Part shown: piece after piece, positions 1 to 8,931 of the stretch
Layout of the letters: the number at the start of each line of letters is the position of its first letter
Numbering within the stretch: position 1 is the first letter of the stretch
Source of the DNA: Butyrivibrio sp. NC2002
Lineage (GTDB): Bacteria; Bacillota; Clostridia; Lachnospirales; Lachnospiraceae
Reading direction: 5' to 3'
NCBI RefSeq assembly: GCF_000702265.1
Contig: NZ_KL370880.1
Coordinates: 434,001-498,000 of the forward strand
Length of the DNA stretch: 64,000 nt
Translations under genes and position numbers: made by a program
Notes under the pieces: model-generated
What the model was told of the DNA's origin: nothing
The model's database searches: none
The model's input: the letters and a program-made list of their open reading frames with translations, nothing else

Positions 1-466
1 AGCAAATTCAGATTTCCAGGTTAAGCTTGCTGAGCAGTACCTTGACGAAGCCGGTATTGCTTATAAAGAGTATACAGTTGCTGATTCAAACGAGATTCAG
101 TCAGTTGTAGCCACAGCAGTTTCAAACTGTGATGTTTTCTACATTCCCACAGACAACACAATTGCAGATAACATGTCAATTGTTAAGAATGAAACAGTAC
201 CTGCCAAGATCCCGGTAATCTGCGGTGAAGAGAACATGTGCAAAAACGGTGGTCTTGCTACTCTTTCAATCAGCTACTACGACCTCGGTGTTACAGCTGG
301 AAAACAGGCTTACGAGATTCTTGTAAACGGTAAGAACCCTGCAGAGATGCCTATCGAATTTGTTTCAGAGGGAATCACTGCTGAGTACAACCCGGAGACA
401 GCAACAGCTATTGAGTTTGACGAGACTCTGCTTTCAGATCTTACAGCTATCGAGATGGGTGAATAA
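1..466 (+). CDS. ABC transporter substrate-binding protein, 3' part (TrpX-like)
   Basis: The open frame runs from base 2 without a start codon, so the gene is cut by the window edge; about 154 C-terminal residues are visible. They read as the second lobe of an ABC_sub_bind (PF04392) periplasmic-type binding protein: QSVVATAVSNCDVFYIPTDN, then the GITAEYNP region near the end. It would capture the solute outside the cell and hand it to the permease and ATPase encoded just downstream. In streptococci this family (TrpXYZ) imports tryptophan; the substrate here is inferred only. The lipoprotein signal would lie outside the window. Confidence 0.85.
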   Translation, partial: ANSDFQVKLAEQYLDEAGIAYKEYTVADSNEIQSVVATAVSNCDVFYIPTDNTIADNMSIVKNETVPAKIPVICGEENMCKNGGLATLSISYYDLGVTAGKQAYEILVNGKNPAEMPIEFVSEGITAEYNPETATAIEFDETLLSDLTAIEMGE

Positions 467-490
467 TATAATCAGATTGATCTAAGAGGC

Positions 491-534
491 AAAGGCGCTC
501 ATAGATATTTGAGTGCCTTTGTTTTAATTTTTTA
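491..534 (+). terminator. Intrinsic terminator between binding protein and permease genes
   Basis: An 11-bp stem (491-501 with 510-520, one G-T pair) with an 8-base loop is followed by a T-rich tract. It lies inside the transporter operon, between the binding-protein gene and the permease gene. Partial termination here would give excess binding protein over membrane components, a common arrangement in ABC importer operons. Confidence 0.8.
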
Positions 535-551
535 TTATTAAGGAGTATTTT

Positions 552-1433
552 ATGATCTCGCTTTTACATGCCCTGCCGGGGTCTGTAGCCCAGGGACTTA
601 TCTGGGGAATCCTGGCAATAAGTGTTTTTCTTACTTTTAAAGTTCTTGATTATGCGGATATGACCGTTGACGGTTCTTTTTGTACGGGTGGTGCCACTTG
701 CGTAATGATGATGCTCTCCGGACAAAACGTATATGTTGCTCTTATCTGCTCTTTCCTTGCAGGTATGATAGCAGGTTATGTCACAGGTCTTCTTCATACG
801 ATGCTTAAGATACCGCCGATCCTTTCAGGTATTTTGACACAGCTCGGATTATATTCGATAAACCTGGCGATCATGGGAAAATCAAACCAGGCAATAAGTG
901 TCGACCAGTATGCACTTATAGTAAGCCTTCGTTTCATCAACTATTCTATTCTCATGAGTGTGATCATTATTGCAATAATAATTGCTCTTCTGTACCTCTT
1001 CTTCGGAAGTGAGATTGGTTCTGCTATAAGAGCTACAGGTTGCAATCAGAATATGGCAAGAGCTCAGGGTATCAACACCGGAAGATGTATCAGGATCGGA
1101 CTTGTTGTAAGTAACGGACTTACAGCATTTGCCGGTGGATTATATGCGCAGTATCAGGGCAATGCCGATGTAAATGCGGGACGAGGAGCCATTGTAATAG
1201 GTCTTGCTGCTGTTATCATAGGCGAAGTTATCTTTGGTTCAAGACATAATTTTGCAGTAAGAATGGGTGTTTCGGTAGTCGGTGCAATCATCTATTACAT
1301 TGTAATAGCGGTTGTTCTACAGCTTGGACTTCCTTCAACGTATCTTAAGCTCCTTAGTGCAGTGCTCGTTGCAGTATTCCTTGGAATACCGTCAATCCAG
1401 AGCTATCTTGGAATTAAGGTAAAGCAGAGATAA
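552..1433 (+). CDS. ABC transporter permease (TrpY-like, BPD_transp_2)
   Basis: A 293-residue integral membrane protein with about eight or nine hydrophobic segments, of the LivH/RbsC-type permease family (PF02653), which pairs with PF04392 binding proteins. A good ribosome site (AAGGAG) precedes the ATG. The segment EIGSAIRATGCNQNMARAQG is the cytoplasmic loop expected to contact the ATPase. It forms the membrane channel of the importer whose other parts are encoded on either side. Substrate is not shown by the sequence; tryptophan or another aromatic or small solute is possible. Confidence 0.88.
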   Translation: MISLLHALPGSVAQGLIWGILAISVFLTFKVLDYADMTVDGSFCTGGATCVMMMLSGQNVYVALICSFLAGMIAGYVTGLLHTMLKIPPILSGILTQLGLYSINLAIMGKSNQAISVDQYALIVSLRFINYSILMSVIIIAIIIALLYLFFGSEIGSAIRATGCNQNMARAQGINTGRCIRIGLVVSNGLTAFAGGLYAQYQGNADVNAGRGAIVIGLAAVIIGEVIFGSRHNFAVRMGVSVVGAIIYYIVIAVVLQLGLPSTYLKLLSAVLVAVFLGIPSIQSYLGIKVKQR

Positions 1434-1462
1434 TACAACTTTTTTAAAGGAATAGCAAAATC

Positions 1463-2254
1463 ATGTTAGAGATAAAAAACTTAGTAAAAATATTTAATAA
1501 GGGAACGATCAACGAAAGAGTTGCTCTTAACGGAGTGAACCTGACTCTTAACGATGGTGATTTTGTCACGGTCATAGGCGGCAACGGAGCAGGAAAATCA
1601 ACTATCTTAAATGCAGTTGCAGGTGTATGGCCGGTGGATGAAGGAAGCATAGTTTTAAACGGGCATGATATTACAGGGCTTCCCGAATACAAGAGAGCAA
1701 AATACATCGGAAGAGTTTTTCAGGACCCGATGATGGGAACCGCAGCTACTATGCAGATTGAAGAAAACCTTGCTCTTGCTAAGAGAAGAGGACAGAGCAG
1801 AGGCTTAAAGAGTGGGATTACCGGAAAAGAGAGAAGCGAATATAAGGAACTTTTAAAGTCTCTTGATCTTGGACTTGAGGACAGACTCACCAGCAAAGTA
1901 GGACTTTTGTCAGGTGGTCAGAGACAGGCAGTTACACTTCTTATGGCATCTCTTAAAAAGCCTGACCTGCTTCTTCTTGATGAGCATACAGCTGCTCTTG
2001 ATCCCAAGACTGCCAAAAAGGTCCTTGAGATATCAGAGAACATCATCAGGGAGCACAATCTTACGGCGCTTATGGTTACGCATAACATGAAGGATGCCAT
2101 TGCTTACGGAAACAGACTTATTATGATGAGCGAAGGCAAGATCATTTATGACGTATCAGGTGAAGAGAAGAAAAACCTCAAGGTTTCGGATCTTCTTCAG
2201 AAATTTGAAGAAGCCGGAAACGACGAAGTAAACGATGCCATGGTTTTATCATAA
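1463..2254 (+). CDS. ABC transporter ATP-binding protein (TrpZ-like)
   Basis: A 263-residue nucleotide-binding subunit. Walker A GGNGAGKST is at residues 39-47, the signature LSGGQRQ at 149-155 and Walker B LLLLDEH at about 169-175, with the switch histidine in VTHNM. The Walker B carries H where many ABC proteins have P after DE, which is common in this subfamily. It energises the permease encoded 29 bp upstream; the three genes form one transcription unit ending at the hairpin at 2284. Confidence 0.92.
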   Translation: MLEIKNLVKIFNKGTINERVALNGVNLTLNDGDFVTVIGGNGAGKSTILNAVAGVWPVDEGSIVLNGHDITGLPEYKRAKYIGRVFQDPMMGTAATMQIEENLALAKRRGQSRGLKSGITGKERSEYKELLKSLDLGLEDRLTSKVGLLSGGQRQAVTLLMASLKKPDLLLLDEHTAALDPKTAKKVLEISENIIREHNLTALMVTHNMKDAIAYGNRLIMMSEGKIIYDVSGEEKKNLKVSDLLQKFEEAGNDEVNDAMVLS

Positions 2255-2283
2255 AAAGGCATCCTGAAGATTAAGAAAAAACA

Positions 2284-2334
2284 ATAACCGAATTTCATCC
2301 GCTATATTTTTACGGTTGAAATTCGGTTATTTTG
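2284..2334 (+). terminator. Terminator after the ABC importer operon
   Basis: A perfect 14-bp inverted repeat (2284-2297 with 2317-2330) lies 30 bp after the ATPase stop and is followed by a short T run. The T tract is weak (TTTG), so the hairpin may also act as a transcript-end stabiliser. Confidence 0.65.
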
Positions 2335-2426
2335 TGGTAATAATTAAGCACAGAGATATGGGAGCGCTTCCAGGATCGTGCAGATCAAAACAGCGCAACA
2401 TATAGCGAAGAAAAACGGACAGGATA

Positions 2427-3371
2427 ATGAAATTTGAATTTGAGATAAAAAAAGACAGGGAAGATAGAGAATATGCAGTCATAAAGGGGTGTGAAGGCCC
2501 TTGTAAAAAGCTGATGATCCCGGCAGAAAATGATTCTAAAGTGCCTGTAAGGGAAATCGGCAACCACTCGTTTTCATCAAGGAAAGACTTGGAAGAGGTT
2601 GAAATACCGGATTCCGTGGAGACTATTCTTGGCTTTGCTTTCCATAATTGCAGTAATCTAAGGAAAATATCGCTGACAGATTCTGTTACAGAATATCTTG
2701 ACGGAACAACAAGACAGTGCGAGAACCTCGAAGAGATCGATGTCTTGATAAAACGAGGAAATTACGGGATCATAAGGCGTATCCTTGAAGATAATGACAG
2801 ACGTATCATTTTTATGATCCATGAAAATGACGGGGATGCTTTAATTGTCTTTCCCGGATTCAACTACGATTTTGTGGAAAACACCATGGCCAGAACGATT
2901 CAATTTGCAATTGAGGGAACGGGCTATGCGTATAGGGAATGTGTAAAGCCCGGTGAAATAAACTACAGAGAGTACGATAATCTCTTTGTAAAGGCATCAT
3001 GTGACGATCGTGTCACCGCGGAGAAGATAGCAATGGCAAGGCTTTTATATCCATACCAGTTATCTGATGATGCCAAGGAAATGTATGAAAACTGGCTGTG
3101 TGAAAATGCGAAAAAGAATCTGACTGAAAGGGTCAAAAAAGATTATCCGGCAGCCGAAAAGGTAACGATTTTTGATGATTACAGAAGACCTGAAGAAGTT
3201 ACTGATTTTTATATAAAAAGGAAATTTATTAAAAAAGAGCATATATCAGATATAGTGAAAGCCGCTACAGATGCGGGAAATACCACTATGGTAAGTATGC
3301 TTATGGATTACAAAAATGAATGTGGTGACAATCATGTCACATCAAATAATATGTTGGAGCTTGATTTTTAA
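2427..3371 (+). CDS. Leucine-rich-repeat (BspA-like, LRR_5) cytoplasmic protein of a MoxR/VWA cassette
   Basis: A 314-residue protein with no signal peptide. Residues about 30-115 contain two to three BspA-type repeats (IPDSVETILGFAFHNCSNL is typical of LRR_5). The remaining 200 residues are not recognised; they are rich in charged residues, and the last 60 (KFIKKEHISDIVKAATDAGN) resemble an alpha-helical repeat. The stop is 2 bp before the next gene's GTG start, so it is translationally linked to the VWA protein. LRR_5 proteins are usually surface proteins; the absence of any export signal and the position next to an AAA+ ATPase suggest an intracellular adaptor or client. Confidence 0.7.
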   Translation: MKFEFEIKKDREDREYAVIKGCEGPCKKLMIPAENDSKVPVREIGNHSFSSRKDLEEVEIPDSVETILGFAFHNCSNLRKISLTDSVTEYLDGTTRQCENLEEIDVLIKRGNYGIIRRILEDNDRRIIFMIHENDGDALIVFPGFNYDFVENTMARTIQFAIEGTGYAYRECVKPGEINYREYDNLFVKASCDDRVTAEKIAMARLLYPYQLSDDAKEMYENWLCENAKKNLTERVKKDYPAAEKVTIFDDYRRPEEVTDFYIKRKFIKKEHISDIVKAATDAGNTTMVSMLMDYKNECGDNHVTSNNMLELDF

Positions 3372-3373
3372 AA

Positions 3374-4720
3374 GTGAAAAAAGCTGAACTTGAATCTACA
3401 TCAAATCAAATATGGAGTGCGGTAAAAACAGAGCTTCTTCTTGATATGAGGTTTCTTGCTCCTGCGCTGTCGCTCCTTGGTACGAGGCTTGAACTGTCTA
3501 CAAGGACTGTAGGAACGGACGCAGAGAATGTTTTATACAATCCCGATTACGTTCTGAGGACTTTTGTAGAGGATCCCTCTAAACTTAACAGGACATATCT
3601 GCATATGCTTTTGCATTGCTTGTTCAGGCATATGTACAGACCTCCGGTGTTTGAAAATACCGAAATATGGGCTCTCTCCTGCGACATTGCAGTTGAGCAT
3701 ATGCTTGATTCAATGGACTATCAGTGCATTTACAGGGTTTCGTCAGATCTAAGAGACAGGTGGTATAAGACTTTAGAGGATGAGGTAAGTGTGCTTACCG
3801 CAGAGAGAATATATCGCTTCATCGAAGAGAAGGATCTGTATGGAGAAGTAACTTTTGATAAGCTCGTAAGGGAATTTAAGCTTGATGACCACGATATATG
3901 GGAGAGACTTGAGGATAAGCCAAATGACAATGAAAAGGATGTTCCCGAAGATATAGACCTGCAGGCAAGACTTCAGCTTAGAAGGGCAAACAAGAAAGAA
4001 ATCGAGGATGCCTGGAAACAGGTTGCAAAGAGAGTAAAAAGCGATCTGGCAAGTCTTGGTGATGAAAAGAGCAAAGCCACCGGAAGCCTTAGCTTTTATC
4101 TGAAAGCGGAGTATTCCGACAAAACGTATTTCACGCAGTTTCTAAATAAGATAGCGGTTGTCAGGGAGGAGCTTAAGGTTGATCCCGATTCCTTTGACTA
4201 CGGGTTGTACAATTATGGTCTGGAACTATACGGAAATATGCCGCTTTTTGAAGAAAATGAATATAGCGAGAACCACAAAATAGATGAATTTGTGATAGCA
4301 ATAGATACGTCCGCTTCCTGCTCGGAGAGCCTGGTCCAGACATTCCTTAATGAGACGGCAGCTATTTTGAGAAGAAGTGAGAACTTCTTTAGGCAGATCC
4401 ATGTTCATATTTTGGAATGTGATAACAGACTTCAGAATGATATATTGATCAAGGATCCTTCCGAAATGGAAAAGTATGCAGAGAATTTCAAGATAACAGG
4501 TGGATACGGGACGGACTTCAGACCGGTTTTTGAGTATGTGGATAAGCTAAGGAGAAAGGGTGAACTAAGGAATCTTAGAGGACTTATGTATTTTACGGAT
4601 GGCTTTGGAGATTATCCAACGGAGCCTACCGATTACGAGACAGCATTTGTTTTTCCGCTTGGAACACAAACCGATACGCAGCACATGCCTGACTGGGCTA
4701 TAGAGCTGTATATAGACTAA
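3374..4720 (+). CDS. VWA-like protein with N-terminal metallopeptidase-like domain (DUF2201)
   Basis: A 448-residue protein starting at GTG. The N-terminal half has the putative metallopeptidase-like region (PF13203 type) with histidines H77, H81 and H86 in HMLLHCLFRH. The C-terminal half is a VWA-like domain (PF09967 type) whose metal-site motif is in VIAIDTSAS (about residues 305-313), with a later TDGFGD. Proteins of this form are partners of MoxR AAA+ ATPases, like the one encoded next, and are thought to act in assembly or metal insertion. The actual target is unknown. A GGAG about 15 bp before the GTG is a weak ribosome site; coupling to the upstream gene is likely. Confidence 0.85.
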   Translation: MKKAELESTSNQIWSAVKTELLLDMRFLAPALSLLGTRLELSTRTVGTDAENVLYNPDYVLRTFVEDPSKLNRTYLHMLLHCLFRHMYRPPVFENTEIWALSCDIAVEHMLDSMDYQCIYRVSSDLRDRWYKTLEDEVSVLTAERIYRFIEEKDLYGEVTFDKLVREFKLDDHDIWERLEDKPNDNEKDVPEDIDLQARLQLRRANKKEIEDAWKQVAKRVKSDLASLGDEKSKATGSLSFYLKAEYSDKTYFTQFLNKIAVVREELKVDPDSFDYGLYNYGLELYGNMPLFEENEYSENHKIDEFVIAIDTSASCSESLVQTFLNETAAILRRSENFFRQIHVHILECDNRLQNDILIKDPSEMEKYAENFKITGGYGTDFRPVFEYVDKLRRKGELRNLRGLMYFTDGFGDYPTEPTDYETAFVFPLGTQTDTQHMPDWAIELYID

Positions 4721-4744
4721 TATTTTTTTTAGAAAGGCTTTAAC

Positions 4745-6235
4745 ATGAATATAGGAGAGGCAAAACAGGAAATAATAAATACTATCAGGGCCTACAGGCA
4801 AAAAGATGATATGGGAGGATATCTTATTCCGGTTCAGAAGCAAAGACCGATACTGCTCATCGGACCTCCGGGAATCGGCAAGACTGCGATCATGGAGCAG
4901 GTGGCAGAGGAACTTTCGATAAATCTGGTTTCATATACGATAACTCACCATACAAGACAAAGCGCCATAGGACTTCCTTTTATTTCCAAAAAGAAATATG
5001 ACAACAAAGAAATGTCGGTAACAGAATATACGATGAGTGAGATCATCGCTTCTGTATACGATAAGATAGCGCAGACAGGAATCCATGAGGGAATACTTTT
5101 CCTTGATGAGATAAACTGCGTATCGGAGACTCTGATGCCTACAATGCTTCAGTTCCTTCAGTACAAAACCTTCGGAGCTCATAAGGTGCCGGACGGATTT
5201 ATAATCGTGACCGCAGGTAACCCGCCGGAATACAACAAGGCTGTAAGGGATTTTGATATAGTTACACTTGATAGAGTAAAGAAAATTGAAATTGAAGAGG
5301 ATCTGGATACTTTCAAGGAATATGCGGATAAGACCGGCATTCACGGAGCAGTGCTTGCATATCTTGATATTCACAAGGACAATTTCTACAGAATAAAGAA
5401 TGACATAAACGGCAAGCAGTTCGTGACAGCAAGAGGCTGGGAAGACCTCTCACAGCTTATCCGTACGTATGAAAAGCTGGGAATAGAGGTTGATGAGAAG
5501 GTAACAAGGCAGTACCTACAGGAGCCTGAAATAGCCAGAGACTTTGCGATGTTCTATGCCCTCTATAAAAAATATGAGGCTGCGTACAACATCTCAGAGA
5601 TCATGGAAGGGAAGGCAGAGGTTGACAGGGATAAGTTAAGGAAGGCTCCTTTTGATGAAAAATTAAGCATACTCAGCCTGTTTATGGATAAGCTCACTCA
5701 GGAATTTGTGCAGTATAACAGAGACCTTTCACTTCAGCTTAGGCTAAGGGATGAGATCACAAACATCGTAAAGAAGTCTGAAGAGGGCAGCTTGTCTGAT
5801 CTTTTGCGTGAGAGGCAGGAGGTTCTTATCAGGGAATATGAATCCAAGGCCGGTGAACATCTTATGGATCATGAGCAGGAGATTGTACTTAAAAAAGTTA
5901 TCGATGCTTCCAGGGAATTCGAAGAGCTTGCAATCGGCAAGAAAGGTGATGATGTAAAAGCGCTTCTAAAAGAGTGGTTTACAGGAAGAGAGATAGGAAG
6001 AAGAGAGGCTGCTGAAAAAACTTCAGCACACTTAAATAACTGCTTTGACTTCATAGCAAAAGTATACGGGGAAGAGCAGGAGATGGTGCTTTTCCTTACA
6101 AGACTTGATTCGGGACATTACAGCCTAAGCTTTATTCAGAATGAGGGCTGCGAGAAATATTATGAGTACAATAAGCTTTTGCTTTTGCGCGATAAAAAAC
6201 AGGAATTAAGAGAAAAAGTACTAAGTATTTTGTAA
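4745..6235 (+). CDS. MoxR-type AAA+ ATPase
   Basis: A 496-residue protein. Walker A GPPGIGKTA is at about residues 39-47 and Walker B LFLDEIN at about 117-123; sensor 1 lies in IVTAGNPPEYN. The first 280 residues are the AAA+ core of the MoxR (AAA_5/AAA_3) group. The last 200 residues are mostly helical and charged, longer than in a minimal MoxR protein (about 320 residues). MoxR ATPases with VWA partners act as chaperone-like remodelling machines. It is the third gene of the cassette, 24 bp after the VWA gene, with AGAAAGG as ribosome site. Confidence 0.88.
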   Translation: MNIGEAKQEIINTIRAYRQKDDMGGYLIPVQKQRPILLIGPPGIGKTAIMEQVAEELSINLVSYTITHHTRQSAIGLPFISKKKYDNKEMSVTEYTMSEIIASVYDKIAQTGIHEGILFLDEINCVSETLMPTMLQFLQYKTFGAHKVPDGFIIVTAGNPPEYNKAVRDFDIVTLDRVKKIEIEEDLDTFKEYADKTGIHGAVLAYLDIHKDNFYRIKNDINGKQFVTARGWEDLSQLIRTYEKLGIEVDEKVTRQYLQEPEIARDFAMFYALYKKYEAAYNISEIMEGKAEVDRDKLRKAPFDEKLSILSLFMDKLTQEFVQYNRDLSLQLRLRDEITNIVKKSEEGSLSDLLRERQEVLIREYESKAGEHLMDHEQEIVLKKVIDASREFEELAIGKKGDDVKALLKEWFTGREIGRREAAEKTSAHLNNCFDFIAKVYGEEQEMVLFLTRLDSGHYSLSFIQNEGCEKYYEYNKLLLLRDKKQELREKVLSIL

Positions 6236-6304
6236 GAAACTGACGATATAACAAATGTGGTATAGCTGATAAAAAAATGATTTTTTTCCGGTGAGGGGGA
6301 TAAG

Positions 6305-7090
6305 ATGAAGAGAATCAGAAAAAATCTATTGTCAGTAGTCCTTATTTTTGCTTTGATGTTTACTGCTTTTCCCTTTAATGCAAGTGCTAAATTTGCGGAT
6401 CTAAAGAGAAGCGGAGTCGCATTTAATCTTCAAAAAGGTAATTGGGTAGCTGTTTATACGAAGCTACCGGGATCAAAGAAGCTTCAGAAGATATATGCCA
6501 AGATCACAAAGTATTATGACAGTACAAAGCCGATAGGCTCAGGATCCGGTGGAAGTTCAGGCGGTGGCTCCGGAAGCGGAGTCAGCTATAAGATAACAAT
6601 TCAGGTTCAGTTCCCTAAGAGGATGCCTAAAAAGATAGCACAAGCTTTTCAGAAAAAACTTGATAATGGAGTAACTAGTGGAGCCTACTTCATAGATTAT
6701 CTGGATATATGTATAGTTGACTATCGTACAGGTGAGAATCTGAAGCTTAAGGAAAATCAACAATATGGCTTCAACTACAAGGAATCGGATGCCAATGAGG
6801 AATTTGATGGCTGGAAAGTATATAAGCCTCAGACTGTAAGGTGGAATGGCGGCTCCTATGACTATTACGTATCTTACGCAAAGAGCTTTACCATAGAAGT
6901 TCCTGCAGGATATAAGGATTTGTGCGTAGGTGTTTGCGGAACTCATATAAGTAACTACGATAAGATGGTTGATTGGAATCAGGGCTTTATCGATGGTTTT
7001 ACCGTATTATCAGACACTACGCATGTTAAGCTTGGAAACAAGAAAAAAACTGCGAAGCTATCACACTTTATAAGGATCAAAAATGGGTAA
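6305..7090 (+). CDS. Secreted protein with Gly/Ser linker, unknown function
   Basis: A 261-residue protein with a clear Sec signal peptide (KRIRKN, hydrophobic core, AFPFNASA cleavage region near residue 27). A short N-terminal domain (about 30-75) is joined by a Gly/Ser-rich linker (about 78-95) to a C-terminal domain rich in aromatic residues (YDYYVSYAKSFTIEVPAGYK). No family is recognised. GAGGGGG precedes the ATG. It lies 69 bp after the MoxR gene and may be in the same transcript, which would make it a candidate client or surface output of the cassette; this is inference. A terminator follows. Confidence 0.75.
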   Translation: MKRIRKNLLSVVLIFALMFTAFPFNASAKFADLKRSGVAFNLQKGNWVAVYTKLPGSKKLQKIYAKITKYYDSTKPIGSGSGGSSGGGSGSGVSYKITIQVQFPKRMPKKIAQAFQKKLDNGVTSGAYFIDYLDICIVDYRTGENLKLKENQQYGFNYKESDANEEFDGWKVYKPQTVRWNGGSYDYYVSYAKSFTIEVPAGYKDLCVGVCGTHISNYDKMVDWNQGFIDGFTVLSDTTHVKLGNKKKTAKLSHFIRIKNG

Positions 7091-7105
7091 AGAATAATTT
7101 TTATT

Positions 7106-7143
7106 AGGAGGCTTTCGGTAGTGATATGGGGAGTCTTCTTTTT
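7106..7143 (+). terminator. Terminator after the secreted protein gene
   Basis: An 11-bp stem (7106-7116 with 7128-7139, including G-T pairs) ends in TTTTT. It closes the unit that starts at 2427. Confidence 0.65.
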
Positions 7144-7219
7144 GTGTATTTATAAGAATACAAATATATAATAAATTGTGTTAAACTTAATCCACAGGGT
7201 GAACCGGAGGAAATTGTGG

Positions 7220-8524
7220 ATGGAAAACATACTACAGCCTGGTAATGAACGAATGGTTCATTATTTAACAGGGCTTCCAAATGCAGGAGGATATCTGCAG
7301 AACATTATCATGTTGTCCAAGACGACCGATCTTAAGAATTACACTGCCTTTTATTTTAATTTGAAGGGCTTTGCAACAATTAATCAAAGATATGGTATGG
7401 ATGTCGGCGACAGAATACTGATCCAGTTTACCGCCAAAGTGAGCGCTTTTCTTCTTGAGGATGAGCTTCTTGGTCATTTGGGCGGAGACAACTTTGTGGC
7501 AATGATCAAGAAGGAAAGAAAAGGGCAGTTTTGCGCACTTTTAAGCGGTATCGAGATATCATTCAAGGTAGGGGATAAGACGGAGAAAGTCCAGATCTGT
7601 GCTACGCTGGGAGTGTGGGATATAGACAGAGAAGTCAAAGATCACGGAGAGATAATAGGAAGACCATCGGTTGCTCTTCAGCATGCAAAGCATATTCTTC
7701 ATCAGCCCGTAGTTGAAGTTACAGAGGATATGATGAAGCGCGTGGCAATGCAGAAAACTGTACTTGAGAGCTATCAGAAAGCACTGGAGGAAGAGGAGTT
7801 TCTTGTTTATTATCAGCCAAAAGTCAATTCCAAAAAGCAGAAGCTGGTTGGCGCAGAAGGACTTGTCAGATGGATGCACAACGGAGAAATGGTTTCTCCC
7901 GGTGTTTTTATTCCGCCTCTTGAACAAAACGGGGATATACTTCACCTTGATTATTATGTGCTAAAGAAGGTCTGCAGGGACATCAAAGAGTGGATAGAAG
8001 AGGGCGTAGAACCTGTTCCGGTATCTGTTAATTTCTCAAGAAAAGATCTGATTGATACGGATCTTGCTAAAAATATTGATAATATCATTACAGAATCCGG
8101 TATTGATAAAAAATATATAGAAATAGAAGTTACCGAGACTGTTGATGAACAGGAACATGGAGAACTGGCGACATTTATAAGTACTCTGTATAAGAACAAT
8201 ATTATGACAGCGATCGATGATTTTGGAGCGGGCTACTCATCACTTGCAACACTTAGACAATTTCAGGTACACACACTTAAGATAGACAGGTCATTTATAA
8301 ATACGGATGACTTTTCCTGGAAGGATGAGATTATCCTGACGGATGTGATCCATATGGCAAAACAGCTCGGAATGGATATTGTGACGGAAGGTGTTGAGCG
8401 CGAGGATCAGGTGAAGTTTGTAAATACTGTTGGCTGCGATGTCATTCAGGGATTTTACTATGACAGACCTCTTCCTAAGGATGAGTTCAGGAAGAGACTT
8501 GTGAATAAAGAGTACAAGTTGTGA
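7220..8524 (+). CDS. GGDEF-EAL protein, probable cyclic-di-GMP phosphodiesterase
   Basis: 434 residues from the ATG at 7220, chosen because CCGGAGG sits 9 bp upstream; an upstream GTG at 7178 has no ribosome site. Residues about 40-170 form a GGDEF domain whose active-site motif is altered to GGDNF, so cyclase activity is doubtful. The C-terminal domain (about 185-430) is of the EAL type. The name-giving motif reads EGL in GAEGLVRW, but the catalytic DDFGAGYSS, the IEVTET glutamate, KIDRSF and the TEGVE segment are intact, so it is probably an active phosphodiesterase with a regulatory GGDEF. No membrane segment or sensor domain is present. Confidence 0.88.
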   Translation: MENILQPGNERMVHYLTGLPNAGGYLQNIIMLSKTTDLKNYTAFYFNLKGFATINQRYGMDVGDRILIQFTAKVSAFLLEDELLGHLGGDNFVAMIKKERKGQFCALLSGIEISFKVGDKTEKVQICATLGVWDIDREVKDHGEIIGRPSVALQHAKHILHQPVVEVTEDMMKRVAMQKTVLESYQKALEEEEFLVYYQPKVNSKKQKLVGAEGLVRWMHNGEMVSPGVFIPPLEQNGDILHLDYYVLKKVCRDIKEWIEEGVEPVPVSVNFSRKDLIDTDLAKNIDNIITESGIDKKYIEIEVTETVDEQEHGELATFISTLYKNNIMTAIDDFGAGYSSLATLRQFQVHTLKIDRSFINTDDFSWKDEIILTDVIHMAKQLGMDIVTEGVEREDQVKFVNTVGCDVIQGFYYDRPLPKDEFRKRLVNKEYKL

Positions 8525-8620
8525 ATAGTAATAGCTTGTCAAATGATAATATATCGTGTACAATTCAAAAACGTAACAAAACTTTTTACGATTTCTATTT
8601 ATTAGTACTAGGAGGCAATA

Positions 8621-8836
8621 ATGAGCGAAGGATTGATCGATTCAAGTATGCTTGTTGGAGAGATTATTACGAAGCACCCTTTAGCTGCACAGTTCCTTAT
8701 GGAGTGTGGAATGGGCTGCATTCATTGTCCTGCGTCACAGATGGAATCACTTGCAGAAGCATGTGCTGTACATGGTATCGATGGTGATGAGATTACAGAT
8801 GCATTAAATGACTATCTGTCAGAGCATAATTCTTGA
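8621..8836 (+). CDS. DUF1858 domain protein (small CxxC protein)
   Basis: A 71-residue protein of the DUF1858 type (PF08984, often called hybrid-cluster-protein-associated redox disulfide domain). The core is CGMGCIHCPAS, with the CxxC pair expected to act as a redox disulfide or metal ligand. TAGGAGG precedes the ATG at ideal spacing. It stands alone between the EAL gene and a terminator. The redox partner is not evident nearby. Confidence 0.85.
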   Translation: MSEGLIDSSMLVGEIITKHPLAAQFLMECGMGCIHCPASQMESLAEACAVHGIDGDEITDALNDYLSEHNS

Positions 8837-8858
8837 GATATATAGGTGCATGAAGAAT

Positions 8859-8915
8859 AAAACGGAGACGTTTATCCTGCTTGTTTCATAAGAGGATTAA
8901 CGACTCCGTTTTTCG
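8859..8915. terminator. Bidirectional terminator between convergent genes
   Basis: The outer stem AAACGGAG/CTCCGTTT and an inner stem GTTTATCCT/AGGATTAAC form a long hairpin. Poly-A lies on its left and poly-T on its right, so it can terminate both the DUF1858 gene (+) and the GTPase gene (-). Confidence 0.8.
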
Positions 8916-8931
8916 TTGTGCTTAGTATATG

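Noticed and set aside
2427..6235. Anti-phage defence system
   Set aside because: MoxR-VWA pairs occur in some defence islands, but no nuclease, reverse transcriptase or other effector is present and the neighbours are metabolic.
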